Source: Bacilli bacterium (GTDB lineage Bacteria; Bacillota_I; Bacilli_A; RFN20; CAG-826). From it: a stretch of DNA of 55,698 bases. The position numbers and the translations under genes were made by a program. The notes below the pieces were generated by a model. The model was not told where the DNA came from and searched no databases. It saw only the letters and a list, made by a program, of their open reading frames with translations. Positions 17,267 to 25,190 of this stretch are shown here, one piece after another. Location of the stretch: positions 1 through 55,698 of the forward strand of contig JAKVOO010000001.1 in NCBI GenBank assembly GCA_022482735.1, given 5' to 3'. Positions within the stretch are counted from its first letter, which is position 1. Each line of letters begins with the position of its first letter.

Positions 17267-17310
17267 AAGTGAACGGCTACACCAGTAAGAAAATGACGGA
17301 AAACGTAAGT
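17267..17310 (+). repeat. Noncoding motif copy C
   Basis: AAGTGAACGGCTACACCAGT continues as AAGAAAATGACGGAAAACGT and matches copies A and B. It begins 34 bases after the leucine-rich repeat gene. A weaker relative, GTGAATGGCAATA, lies at about 17370. The 347-base gap to the next gene otherwise contains only a terminator. Confidence 0.6.
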
Positions 17311-17464
17311 TACCTAATGGTGGCTGATAGGAAAATACTTGAAATAAGACAATCACTCTTGAAAACCAATGTGAATGGCAATAAATAAAATCGCATATGA
17401 ATACAACCAAGATTAACTAGTCTTCAGTTTGACCATTAGAACGATAATCATTCGATAATAAACT

Positions 17465-17494
17465 AACCACGAAAGGAAAAATCGTGGTTTTTTT
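17465..17494 (+). terminator. Rho-independent terminator before the packaging block
   Basis: AACCACGA pairs with TCGTGGTT around an A/G-rich loop and is followed by T residues. It separates the repeat-protein module from the phage packaging-type genes. Confidence 0.8.
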
Positions 17495-17580
17495 CTGCAC
17501 AGAATACTGGCCATGCCTATGGGAATTCATTCCCTTGCGAAAATTCGTAGTATTCAACTTATCTTTAGGAGTTGAACTAC

Positions 17581-18057
17581 ATGAGAAAGAATATCTATCT
17601 GGAATGGAAGTCTAGAGGCGTCATAAAGGACAAGTTAGAACTAATTAAGAAACTTGCGAGTGTTGGAATAAGCGAAGAATCAATCGCAGAAAGCCTTGGC
17701 ATCGCTCTTCGAACATTCCAAAAAATGAAGAACGACCGTAGTGATGTAAACCTTGCTCACGAGAGCGGTAAGAACCTTTTAAAGGATTCCATGATTGCTA
17801 ACATCATTAAACGTGCGAACGGGGGAAAGACCATCGATGAAGACCAATACATCGAAGAAACACCTCGAGGCACAAGAAAGCGGATCATCAAGCACACCAA
17901 GGAACACTTGCCAGATATCAGTGCCGCGAAGTTCATCCTAGCCATCTATTTTGGAAAAGATTATAGCGACAAGAAGTTTGAACTAGAGCTTGCAGAAAAG
18001 CGATTAGAAAAACAAAACGAGGAATGGATTAATGGAGATAGTAAACAAGAAGATTAG
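17581..18057 (+). CDS. Phage terminase small subunit-like HTH protein
   Basis: This 158-residue protein has an N-terminal helix-turn-helix (KLASVGISEESIAESLGIALRTFQKM) of the phBC6A51 homeodomain-like type. A middle segment rich in RANGGKTIDED/TRKRIIKHTKEHLPD and a charged helical tail follow. Such proteins often occupy the terminase-small position in siphophages. AGGAG at 17567-17571 supports ATG 17581 over the TTG at 17572. The next gene overlaps its 3' end. No large terminase subunit follows, so a packaging role is not demonstrated here. Confidence 0.65.
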   Translation: MRKNIYLEWKSRGVIKDKLELIKKLASVGISEESIAESLGIALRTFQKMKNDRSDVNLAHESGKNLLKDSMIANIIKRANGGKTIDEDQYIEETPRGTRKRIIKHTKEHLPDISAAKFILAIYFGKDYSDKKFELELAEKRLEKQNEEWINGDSKQED

Positions 18058-19382
18058 CGATCTACGTGAATACGATAATAATCCCCGGAATAATGAAGCG
18101 GCAGTGGAATCTGTCGCTAATTCAATAAAAGAGTTCGGTTTTAAAGTACCGATCATTGTCACAAAAGATAATGTGATCATCGCCGGACACACAAGATATA
18201 AGGCCAGTCATCGGCTCGGACTCCAGGAAGTGCCAGTGCATCGTCGCTGATGATTTAAGCGAAGAACAAATCAAAGCCTTTCGTCTTGTCGATAATAAAA
18301 CAAGCGAACTAGCCACTTGGGACTTAGAGAAACTGGAAGAAGAACTAGCTGAACTAAATCTCGACATGAGTATCTTCGGATTTGAACATCAAATAACAGA
18401 TGAAGATAACGAAGAGACGCACGAGGACGACTTTGACATCGATAAAGTGTTAGCTGACGAACCATTCTCTCAATTTGGTGACTTATACCTTCTTGGCCGC
18501 CATAAAGTTTTCTATGGTGATTCCATTAAGAGTGAAGACTTTGAAAGAGTGCTTGATGGTGAAGCAATCGACCTCATCGTCACTGATCCACCTTATAACG
18601 TTAACGTTGGTGCTAAAGGTGACGCAAACGATGTGTTCGATAATCGCAAGATTCTAAATGACCATATGGATAGCGATGATTTTGTCGAATTCCTCGGCAA
18701 ATCCTTTACGAACATCGAGAAATTGCTCAAAAAGGGAGGTGCAGCATATGTGTTCCATGCCTCATCCTCGCTTGTCGAATTTGATATGGCGCTTCGAAAA
18801 GTAAATCTCAAACCAAGGCAACAACTCATCTGGAACAAGAATACATTTGTGCTTGGTCGCCAGGATTACCAATGGAAGCATGAAGCTATCTATTATTCAT
18901 TTAAAGAAGGTGAAGCCCATTACTTTGTTAATGATCGTACACAGTCAACCGTCATCGATACTCCTTATCTTGATTTCAAAGCGATGAAAAAAGACGAGCT
19001 CATCACCTTGCTTGAAGATATTTATTCGAAGATTATACCGACAGTCATCAATGAGAACAAACCCGCTAAATGCGACTTACATCCGACGATGAAACCGATA
19101 AATCTACTCGGAACTCTAATCAAGAACTCAAGCCGGAAAGATGAAATCGTCATGGATCCATTCGGTGGCAGTGGCTCAACGCTTATTGCCGCAAACCAGT
19201 TAAACCGGAAAGCAAGACTAATAGAACTCGAACGCCATTACGTTGATGTCATCGTTAAAAGATATCTTGAAGACACGGGCGACATCCTTGATGCCTACTT
19301 GGTGCGTGATGGAAAGACAATCCCATTAACCGAAATCGAGTACTTTAAGTTGGAGGAAGAAGAAAATGAAAGTCAAAACTAG
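18032..19382 (+). pseudogene. ParB-like/DNA methyltransferase fusion with one-base frameshift
   Basis: The first 68 codons encode a ParB/Srx-type domain (ISDLREYDNNPRNNEAAVESV, then VIIAGHTRYKASHRLGL). The frame then breaks: after GAA GTG CCA, an extra G at 18236 shifts reading to an early stop at 18250. Skipping that base restores CIVADDLSEEQIKAFRLVDNK and a beta-class amino-methyltransferase with DPPYNVN (motif IV) and DPFGGSGSTLIAA (motif I). Both halves are otherwise intact and typical of phage ParB-methylases next to terminase genes. It overlaps its upstream neighbour and metK downstream. A sequencing error, a real lesion or two separate proteins are all possible; no good start exists for the second half before ATG 18366. 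Confidence 0.8.
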
Positions 19383-20484
19383 TGAAGCGGTCTTTAAAGG
19401 ACATCCCGATAAAGTATGTGATCAGATTGCCGATGGACTTCTTGACGTTCTTTTATCTCACGATAAAGATTCAAGAGTGGCCATCGAATGCCTTATCAAA
19501 GATAACTTCGTTGTTATCGCCGGAGAAGTAACGAGTAACTACTCAATTGATTACGCAAAAGAAACTAAAAGGATTCTTGAAGAAATTGGATACACGGATG
19601 ACTTTGAAATTATCGTAAAAGTCTCAGAGCAATCAAACGATATCAAAGTCGGAGTGGATAATCTTGGAGCGGGTGATCAAGGAATCATGTATGGTTATGC
19701 CACAAATGAAACAAAAGAGTACTTACCTCTTCCATATGTTTTATCAAGAAACATTGCCATAAGAATGGATGAGATAAATCGTCATTATCCTTCTATTTTC
19801 GGACTAGATGGAAAGTGTCAGGTGTCTATCGTCTATGATGGCGATAAAGCCCGACACATCTCCACGGTCATCGTGAGTGCTCAAACAAAACCAGGTATCA
19901 ACCGTGAAGAATACGAACCCTATATCCTTGAAGTTCTTGAAGAAGTTCTACCAAGTGATCTAACCAATACGAGCACATTGATTCTCATTAATCCTACCGG
20001 AGAATTTATTACTGGAGGACCTTATGCCGATAGTGGTGTTACCGGTCGAAAACTCCAGGTCGATAGTTATGGAACTCTAGCTCTACATGGTGGTGGTGCT
20101 TATTCAGGAAAAGACTATACAAAAGTCGATAGAAGCGGTGCTTACTTTGCTAGGTATGTTGCTAAAGCCATCGTCAAAGCCAACTTAGCCACTTCTTGCC
20201 GCGTTTCTGTCGCTTATGCCATTGGAGTACCATTCCCGGTAATGATCGATGTCAAGGCCAAGAATAGCGAATTTAGTAACGATGAACTTCGAAAGATAAT
20301 CAACAAAGTCTTTGACTTTGCTCCATCAAATATCATCAAAGAGTTGAAACTCAAAGAGCAACGATATCAACCTCTTGCAGCATACGGCCACTTCGGAAGT
20401 AAAGACTATCCTTGGGAAGAGGTATCAGACGAAGTGATATGTAGACTCAAAGAGGAAAGTAATTCCTTGAATGGCCAAAACTGA
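19366..20484 (+). CDS. metK: Phage-type S-adenosylmethionine synthetase
   Basis: This 372-residue methionine adenosyltransferase makes SAM from methionine and ATP. Signatures are GHPDKVCDQIAD near the N-terminus, GAGDQGIMYGYATNET and the phosphate-binding GGGAYSGKDYTKVDRSGAY. Length is close to the family norm (380-400). The ATG lies inside the last codons of the methyltransferase gene (17-base overlap), so SAM supply and DNA methylation are co-expressed. The sequence departs from usual bacterial MetK at several signature positions (Y for F, Y for P in the GGGA loop), consistent with a phage-borne lineage. A host copy presumably exists elsewhere. Confidence 0.93.
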   Translation: MKVKTSEAVFKGHPDKVCDQIADGLLDVLLSHDKDSRVAIECLIKDNFVVIAGEVTSNYSIDYAKETKRILEEIGYTDDFEIIVKVSEQSNDIKVGVDNLGAGDQGIMYGYATNETKEYLPLPYVLSRNIAIRMDEINRHYPSIFGLDGKCQVSIVYDGDKARHISTVIVSAQTKPGINREEYEPYILEVLEEVLPSDLTNTSTLILINPTGEFITGGPYADSGVTGRKLQVDSYGTLALHGGGAYSGKDYTKVDRSGAYFARYVAKAIVKANLATSCRVSVAYAIGVPFPVMIDVKAKNSEFSNDELRKIINKVFDFAPSNIIKELKLKEQRYQPLAAYGHFGSKDYPWEEVSDEVICRLKEESNSLNGQN

Positions 20485-20764
20485 AAGACTACAAAAGTTC
20501 TATAATTCCCTTTCATGGCAAAAAGCCAGGGATTATAAAATAGCAAGTGCTGGATACCTATGTGAAGTATGTGGTGGTGTTGGAGAAATCGTACACCATA
20601 AGATTCCACTTACTGAAGCCAATATGCATAATCCAAAAATCAGTATTGCTAACGAAAACCTGCAACTCGTGTGTCGTAGCTGTCATAAGCGAATCCATGA
20701 TGAACTGGATGGGAAAGGGCGAAGAATATACTTTGATAAAGACGGCAATATTGAGCCTTATTAA
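20471..20764 (+). CDS. HNH endonuclease
   Basis: This 97-residue HNH nuclease contains CEVCGGVGEIVHHKIPL and NLQLVCRSCHKRIHD, with two CxxC-type zinc pairs around the catalytic histidines. In many siphophages such a protein is encoded next to the terminase genes and helps DNA packaging. Here it overlaps the end of metK. After it the expected terminase and portal genes are absent. Confidence 0.88.
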   Translation: MAKTERLQKFYNSLSWQKARDYKIASAGYLCEVCGGVGEIVHHKIPLTEANMHNPKISIANENLQLVCRSCHKRIHDELDGKGRRIYFDKDGNIEPY

Positions 20765-20801
20765 AATATTTTAAGAAAATTTGTAACAAAATGGCGATTG
20801 C

Positions 20802-20830
20802 CCTCCTATTTATTAGTAGGAGGTTTTTTT
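20802..20830 (+). terminator. Terminator-shaped hairpin containing the next gene's Shine-Dalgarno
   Basis: CCTCCTA pairs with TAGGAGG around an eight-base loop, followed by seven T and then ATG 20831. The 3' arm is also a perfect AGGAGG ribosome site seven bases from that ATG. The hairpin would both end upstream transcription and hide the ribosome site. A second hairpin of the same design is at 52399-52442. Confidence 0.65.
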
Positions 20831-21199
20831 ATGAATCAAAAACTAGAAGACGAAATTAACGAAGTGGTTAGACTGATTACTATCGAAAAGAGGTTAGGCA
20901 AGACCTCAATTACAAAGGAAGATGCAGACTTTGTAAAAGCACTTGCCGATAAGAAGCGTTATCCGCGAGCGGAGTACGTCCTCGCAAGGATGTATCTTTG
21001 TGGATATCAAATTGAACAAGATAAAGCAATGGGCATGAAGTATCTAGCCAGAAGCAGTCGACACGCAAATTATGATTTACAGTTAAAGATTGCCTATATT
21101 TATTATTTGATGCGTGACATCAAACGAGTAAAAAAATGTTTGCTACTTTGTTTAAAAGATATCGAATGGTTTCTAAAAGCGTCCAAAGACCCAGATTAG
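20831..21199 (+). CDS. Sel1/TPR-like repeat protein
   Basis: This 122-residue protein has one clear Sel1-type repeat (YPRAEYVLARMYLCGYQIEQDKAMGMKYLARSSRH split over about 45-80) and a second weaker one. Such repeats make helical scaffolds for protein contacts. ATG 20831 is chosen because of the perfect AGGAGG; an in-frame TTG at 20798 lies inside the hairpin. No enzymatic domain is visible. Its neighbours are the HNH nuclease and a defence gene. Confidence 0.6.
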   Translation: MNQKLEDEINEVVRLITIEKRLGKTSITKEDADFVKALADKKRYPRAEYVLARMYLCGYQIEQDKAMGMKYLARSSRHANYDLQLKIAYIYYLMRDIKRVKKCLLLCLKDIEWFLKASKDPD

Positions 21200-21286
21200 A
21201 ACTTAAACAAGAACCATAAGTTTAAATAATGAGAAATCTTTAGCGAATCGATGTTATAATAAAAAATATTTACTGGAGATATTTAT

Positions 21287-23065
21287 ATGCAAGCAAATGG
21301 AACTAATTTTAGTTTATTGTCACAACCACAAATTTATGAAATCCCCTTTTTTCAAAGATCATATGTGTGGGATGAGAACAACTGGGAACAACTACTTGAA
21401 AACCTAACAACGAGTCAAAATTCATATTTAGGTTCTATAATTTTTCGTGAGAAACAAAAAGCTTTGCCAGGAAGCCCGTATTCGATATTCTCAGTGATTG
21501 ATGGTCAACAACGATTAACTACTATCAGCGTCTTATTTAAAGTTATTGATGAACTGCTTAGCGAAGATGTAAAAAAAATGGCGAATATCAATATTAATGG
21601 ATTCCTTTTCGCTTATGACTACTCGAAAAAGGAATTAATCATTAGAATAGTCCACTCCAAAAACGATGCCCCTAAATTTAAAGATGTATTGACTGGGAAA
21701 GTGGAATTGACTGATATTAAAGAAGATTCCCATAAAATTTTAAAATGTTATAAGTTTTTCAAAGAAGAACTAAAAAATTATTCTGAGGATAAACTATTAT
21801 CTTTGTACCAAAAATTAACAACGGCTGACTGCTTTGTTGCAATCACCATTGGCGATGTTGATAATGAACAAGCCATTTTCGATACTATAAATAATGCTGG
21901 TGTGAAATTAACAAGTGCAGACACAATTAAAAATGCAATATTTCAAAAGGCCTTAGATTTATGTGATTCAAACGAACAAGAAAGAAAATCTGTTATTAAG
22001 CTATATGAGAACTCTTGGGAACAAAAGTTTTCTGATGATGATGATATGGTTAAATTTTGGGATTCTGAGAGGACACTTGGGCGAATGAAAAGAACAAATC
22101 TTGATTTGTTTTTATATTCGTTTGCAGTTATAAAGGGGTTCTATGATCCAAATAAGAATGTTCTTGATGAACTTTCAAGTTGTTACAAAATTCATATTGA
22201 TGAAATGAATTTGGTGGAGATTAAGGCTTTTATTAAGGAAGTTGAAACATATTCCAATAATTATTATCTAATATATGACGATTACCAAAAATCCGACTTT
22301 TCTTTCAGCAATCAAGTGCTTAAAATTTTACTAATACTAGATAAGTGGGATATTTCCACATTTGCTCCTTATGTCCTATATTGTTATACAGAAATGTCCC
22401 CTGATAAGTGCAATAGTAAACTGCTCTTACTTGAAAAATATTTAATTCGTAGCTATATATCAAGAAGATCTACTAAAAACTTCAACAAGGAGTGCTTCGC
22501 TCTCATTCATCCAAAAGACAATATTTTTAGTATTGAACAATTACTATCCTCTCAAGAAATGAGCGATACAAATATTAGAACTAATCTTCGATTTGGAAAA
22601 AGAGAAAATAAAATACCAACTATGTTGCTTTTTCTAATTGAATTACACAGACGAAACGTGCCGGGATGTGGTGAGAAGACTTTAAAATATGTTTATTCTT
22701 TGGAACATATAATGCCACAAAATCTTGGAAGCCATTGGTCTATAGGAAATTTACCAGTCTACGACGATAATAATCAAATGATTACAGACATTCAAATAGC
22801 TGAATTAACTAGAAATGAGAAAATATATTCTTTGGGAAACATGACCTTGCTAACACGGTCTTTAAATTCAAGTCTGAAAAACAAAGCCTTTTGTGTCAAA
22901 TTGGATGGTGATTCAAAAAATGATGGAATCAGAAAATTAAGTACTTTGTTTATTACTTTAAATGACATCATTCATCCTTATGACCTTGGAGATACTGTTT
23001 GGGATGAACGCAAAATAAACAAAAGAACTGAAGATATATATAAGGAAATTATTAGTATCTGGTAA
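21287..23065 (+). CDS. GmrSD-like DUF262/DUF1524 nuclease
   Basis: This 592-residue protein has an N-terminal DUF262 domain: IPFFQRSYVWDENNWEQLL and FSVIDGQQRLTTIS, the nucleotide-binding ParB-like core of GmrS. The C-terminus carries the DUF1524 HNH motif SLEHIMPQNLGSHW and NMTLLTRSLNSSLKNK. Fused GmrSD proteins act as type IV restriction enzymes against modified phage DNA, so defence is the likely job. A TATAAT at 21255-21260 provides its own promoter, and the gene is visibly more AT-rich than its neighbours. Substrate cannot be told from sequence. Confidence 0.85.
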   Translation: MQANGTNFSLLSQPQIYEIPFFQRSYVWDENNWEQLLENLTTSQNSYLGSIIFREKQKALPGSPYSIFSVIDGQQRLTTISVLFKVIDELLSEDVKKMANININGFLFAYDYSKKELIIRIVHSKNDAPKFKDVLTGKVELTDIKEDSHKILKCYKFFKEELKNYSEDKLLSLYQKLTTADCFVAITIGDVDNEQAIFDTINNAGVKLTSADTIKNAIFQKALDLCDSNEQERKSVIKLYENSWEQKFSDDDDMVKFWDSERTLGRMKRTNLDLFLYSFAVIKGFYDPNKNVLDELSSCYKIHIDEMNLVEIKAFIKEVETYSNNYYLIYDDYQKSDFSFSNQVLKILLILDKWDISTFAPYVLYCYTEMSPDKCNSKLLLLEKYLIRSYISRRSTKNFNKECFALIHPKDNIFSIEQLLSSQEMSDTNIRTNLRFGKRENKIPTMLLFLIELHRRNVPGCGEKTLKYVYSLEHIMPQNLGSHWSIGNLPVYDDNNQMITDIQIAELTRNEKIYSLGNMTLLTRSLNSSLKNKAFCVKLDGDSKNDGIRKLSTLFITLNDIIHPYDLGDTVWDERKINKRTEDIYKEIISIW

Positions 23066-23190
23066 CCCCCCGCTCTATAATTGGGTTAATTACTCCCACA
23101 CCGCACCCCCCACATCCAAAATACGTGGAGCCAATTTTTTGAAAACTGACATTTGTAGTGCGCCCCAGAAATTGGACCTATTTTAATTAA

Positions 23191-24000
23191 CTATAAATTG
23201 TTCTGATTCATTTTTCTATAATCGACTGGGCTATAACCTCCCAGTTTTTCTTTTATGCGATAGAAATTGTAATAAGAAATGTATTTATTGATTTCATCAA
23301 TCATCTCAGACATTGACCTAATGTGATAAAGATAGATTGTTTCCATCTTCATCTTACCAAAGAAGTTCTCCATGACTGAGTTGTCTAGGCAGTTTCCTTT
23401 TCTGGACATTGATTGGGTTATTCCCCGATGTCTTAAACGAGCTTGATACTCTGGGTGTTGATAATGCCATCCCTGATCCGAGTGTAGAATTAATTTTTGA
23501 TGTGGTGGAAGCTTTTTGAATGCCTTCTCCAACATATCGAGAACAAGATTCATGTTTGGCGATGTACTTATCGAATAAGAAATGATTTCTTCGTTATACA
23601 TATCAATGATAGGAGATAAATATATTTTGGAACCATTTATGTTGAATTCAGTAATATCTGTTGCCCATTTTTGGAACGGCGCATCAGCGGCGAATTTCCT
23701 TCTTAGAACATTAGGGGCAATCTTACCAACAGTGCCTCGATATGAAGAATATTTCCTATGCCTTCTAGCCTTATAAACTAGACCATATTTCTTCATGATT
23801 TTTCTAACTAATTTATGGTTGACTATAAGACCGTATTCATTTCTTAAAGCGTAGACTATTCTTCTATATCCATACCTGCCCTTATTTTCTTTGAAAATAT
23901 TGACTATCATTTCCTCTGTTTTCTCATGTTTATTATGCTTATCTTCATTTCGGAAGTAATAGTAATAAAGAGATTTTCCGAGAGATGATATTTCAAGCAA
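23191..24000 (-). CDS. IS150-type transposase OrfB (DDE integrase domain)
   Basis: From ATG 24000 this is 269 residues, but the frame is open further upstream into the orfA end, as expected for a frameshift product. The HTH_21 segment (FKENKGRYGYRRIVYAL) precedes an rve-type core with catalytic WATDIT (D115), HSDQG (D175) and NSVMENFF (E211), spacing D59D35E. All three acidic residues are present, so it is probably active. Confidence 0.92.
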   Translation of the reverse strand: MLEISSLGKSLYYYYFRNEDKHNKHEKTEEMIVNIFKENKGRYGYRRIVYALRNEYGLIVNHKLVRKIMKKYGLVYKARRHRKYSSYRGTVGKIAPNVLRRKFAADAPFQKWATDITEFNINGSKIYLSPIIDMYNEEIISYSISTSPNMNLVLDMLEKAFKKLPPHQKLILHSDQGWHYQHPEYQARLRHRGITQSMSRKGNCLDNSVMENFFGKMKMETIYLYHIRSMSEMIDEINKYISYYNFYRIKEKLGGYSPVDYRKMNQNNL

Positions 24001-24035
24001 GTCCTTTAGTTTATATTTATGCCTTAGTTCACGGA

Positions 24036-24428
24036 CTACTTGATAAACTTCTCTTTTTTTCGGTTTTCTTGAACCAAGGCATTCAATTTTTTTAGGTATT
24101 CAACCTGGAGTCGAAGCTTTTCGTTTTCTTCTCTTAATTCCTTAATTCTTTTCTTGGCTTTTTCAGAAGTAGGTTCTCCGTCTTTTCCATATTGAGAACG
24201 ATTCCCTTGCCTATGGATTAAGAAAGCTGCTTCGCCCATTTTTCGATAAAGTCTAAACCATCCAAGCATCGTGCTTTCCATGAGTTCACCTGACTTTGTG
24301 TAGAGGTTGTATTTCTTACCTAATTCTTGATAACTCATGTGGTTATCGTAATGATCTTTACAGACCTTAATCTTGATGTCGTCTGGAACTTTTTTATAGA
24401 TTCCACGTACCCTTTTGTCCTTTTTCAT
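24036..24428 (-). CDS. IS150-type transposase OrfA (HTH)
   Basis: This 130-residue helix-turn-helix DNA-binding part has DHYDNHMSYQELGKKYNL, and a leucine zipper-like end (ELREENEKLRLQVEYLKKL). Near the stop the minus strand has CGA followed by seven A and GAG. A -1 slip there continues into REVYQVVRELRHKYKLKDLLEI in the orfB frame, giving the usual OrfAB fusion transposase. The start has AGGTG seven bases upstream. Confidence 0.9.
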   Translation of the reverse strand: MKKDKRVRGIYKKVPDDIKIKVCKDHYDNHMSYQELGKKYNLYTKSGELMESTMLGWFRLYRKMGEAAFLIHRQGNRSQYGKDGEPTSEKAKKRIKELREENEKLRLQVEYLKKLNALVQENRKKEKFIK

Positions 24429-24710
24429 AAAATCACCTCAAATATTTTATCAAATAAGTACAAGTTATGGGGTTCACATCAATATTTCGAAATCAAAGTA
24501 CTTGAACGATGCAAATAATTCTATAATTGCTTTTTTTATGAATTTTATGGAATAATATAAATGAATCAGCTAAGCGGTTACATATTATTCATTAAGGGGG
24601 ATAGAAATATGACTTAGTACATATCAAATAATTACAAATATAGATGTATAACATGGCAAAATTACTTTATAGGTCTTATATCATGCCTAGTAAGAAAAAG
24701 AGGTGAAAAA

Positions 24711-25187
24711 ATGAGAAAAACAATGACTTTTTGGTTATTGATTCTTATTATGTTAACAGTTACAGGCTGTACAGAAAAAAATAGCTTAGTTGAAGGAACT
24801 TATGTATCAAATGATAGTGCAGTAAATTATTCAATTTCTAAAGCACAATATATTTTAAAGGAAATAACTGAAGAAACTTATATTTTAGCTAATTCCGCAA
24901 ATGTAATAGAAGATTCTGCATACTCTAATAATCAAAAATACTACAGTTTTAATTTATACTTTTTTTTAGATTATTCAAATTCATATGTAAGAATTGACAC
25001 ACACTCCTTTAAGTACGTTGGTGGTAGCCATTCTTTATATAATGCGACTCTTAAATATCAATCTGATGATTTTTCAATCAATGAAGCTTTTGTTTTTGAT
25101 TGTTCTTCCAATAGTATTTTTTGGTTTGACGGTAATGGAGCGGAAACAAGATTAAATTTCATATTTACTAATAATAAGGAGGCATAA
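24711..25187 (+). CDS. Small lipoprotein of unknown function
   Basis: This 158-residue protein begins with a signal peptide and lipobox (TMTFWLLILIMLTVTGC), so it is predicted to be lipid-anchored at cysteine 20. The rest is strand-rich with no recognised domain. AGGTGAAAAA precedes the ATG. AAGGAGG for the next, secreted protein lies in its last codons, so the two are one transcript and may act together outside the cell (for example as an inhibitor or anchor for the protease; inference). Confidence 0.75.
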   Translation: MRKTMTFWLLILIMLTVTGCTEKNSLVEGTYVSNDSAVNYSISKAQYILKEITEETYILANSANVIEDSAYSNNQKYYSFNLYFFLDYSNSYVRIDTHSFKYVGGSHSLYNATLKYQSDDFSINEAFVFDCSSNSIFWFDGNGAETRLNFIFTNNKEA

Positions 25188-25190
25188 TTA

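Larger units (their letters stand above)
23154..24481 (-). mobile_element. IS3-family (IS150 group) insertion sequence, about 1.33 kb
   Basis: The ends are imperfect inverted repeats: TGTAGTGCGCCCCAGAAATT inward from 23154, and on the other strand TGATGTGAACCCCATAACTT inward from 24481. Between them lie orfA and orfB, which together encode a complete DDE transposase. No convincing target duplication is visible. The element sits between the GmrSD-like gene and the lipoprotein without breaking a recognised gene. Confidence 0.85.

Noticed and set aside
23151..24487. Target-site duplication of the IS150-type element
   Set aside because: Flanking bases ATT and ATA do not match convincingly, and the exact terminal base is uncertain.
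24596..24620. AGGGGG followed by ATG ACT TAG
   Set aside because: A two-codon ORF with no conserved context; probably a relic or chance.
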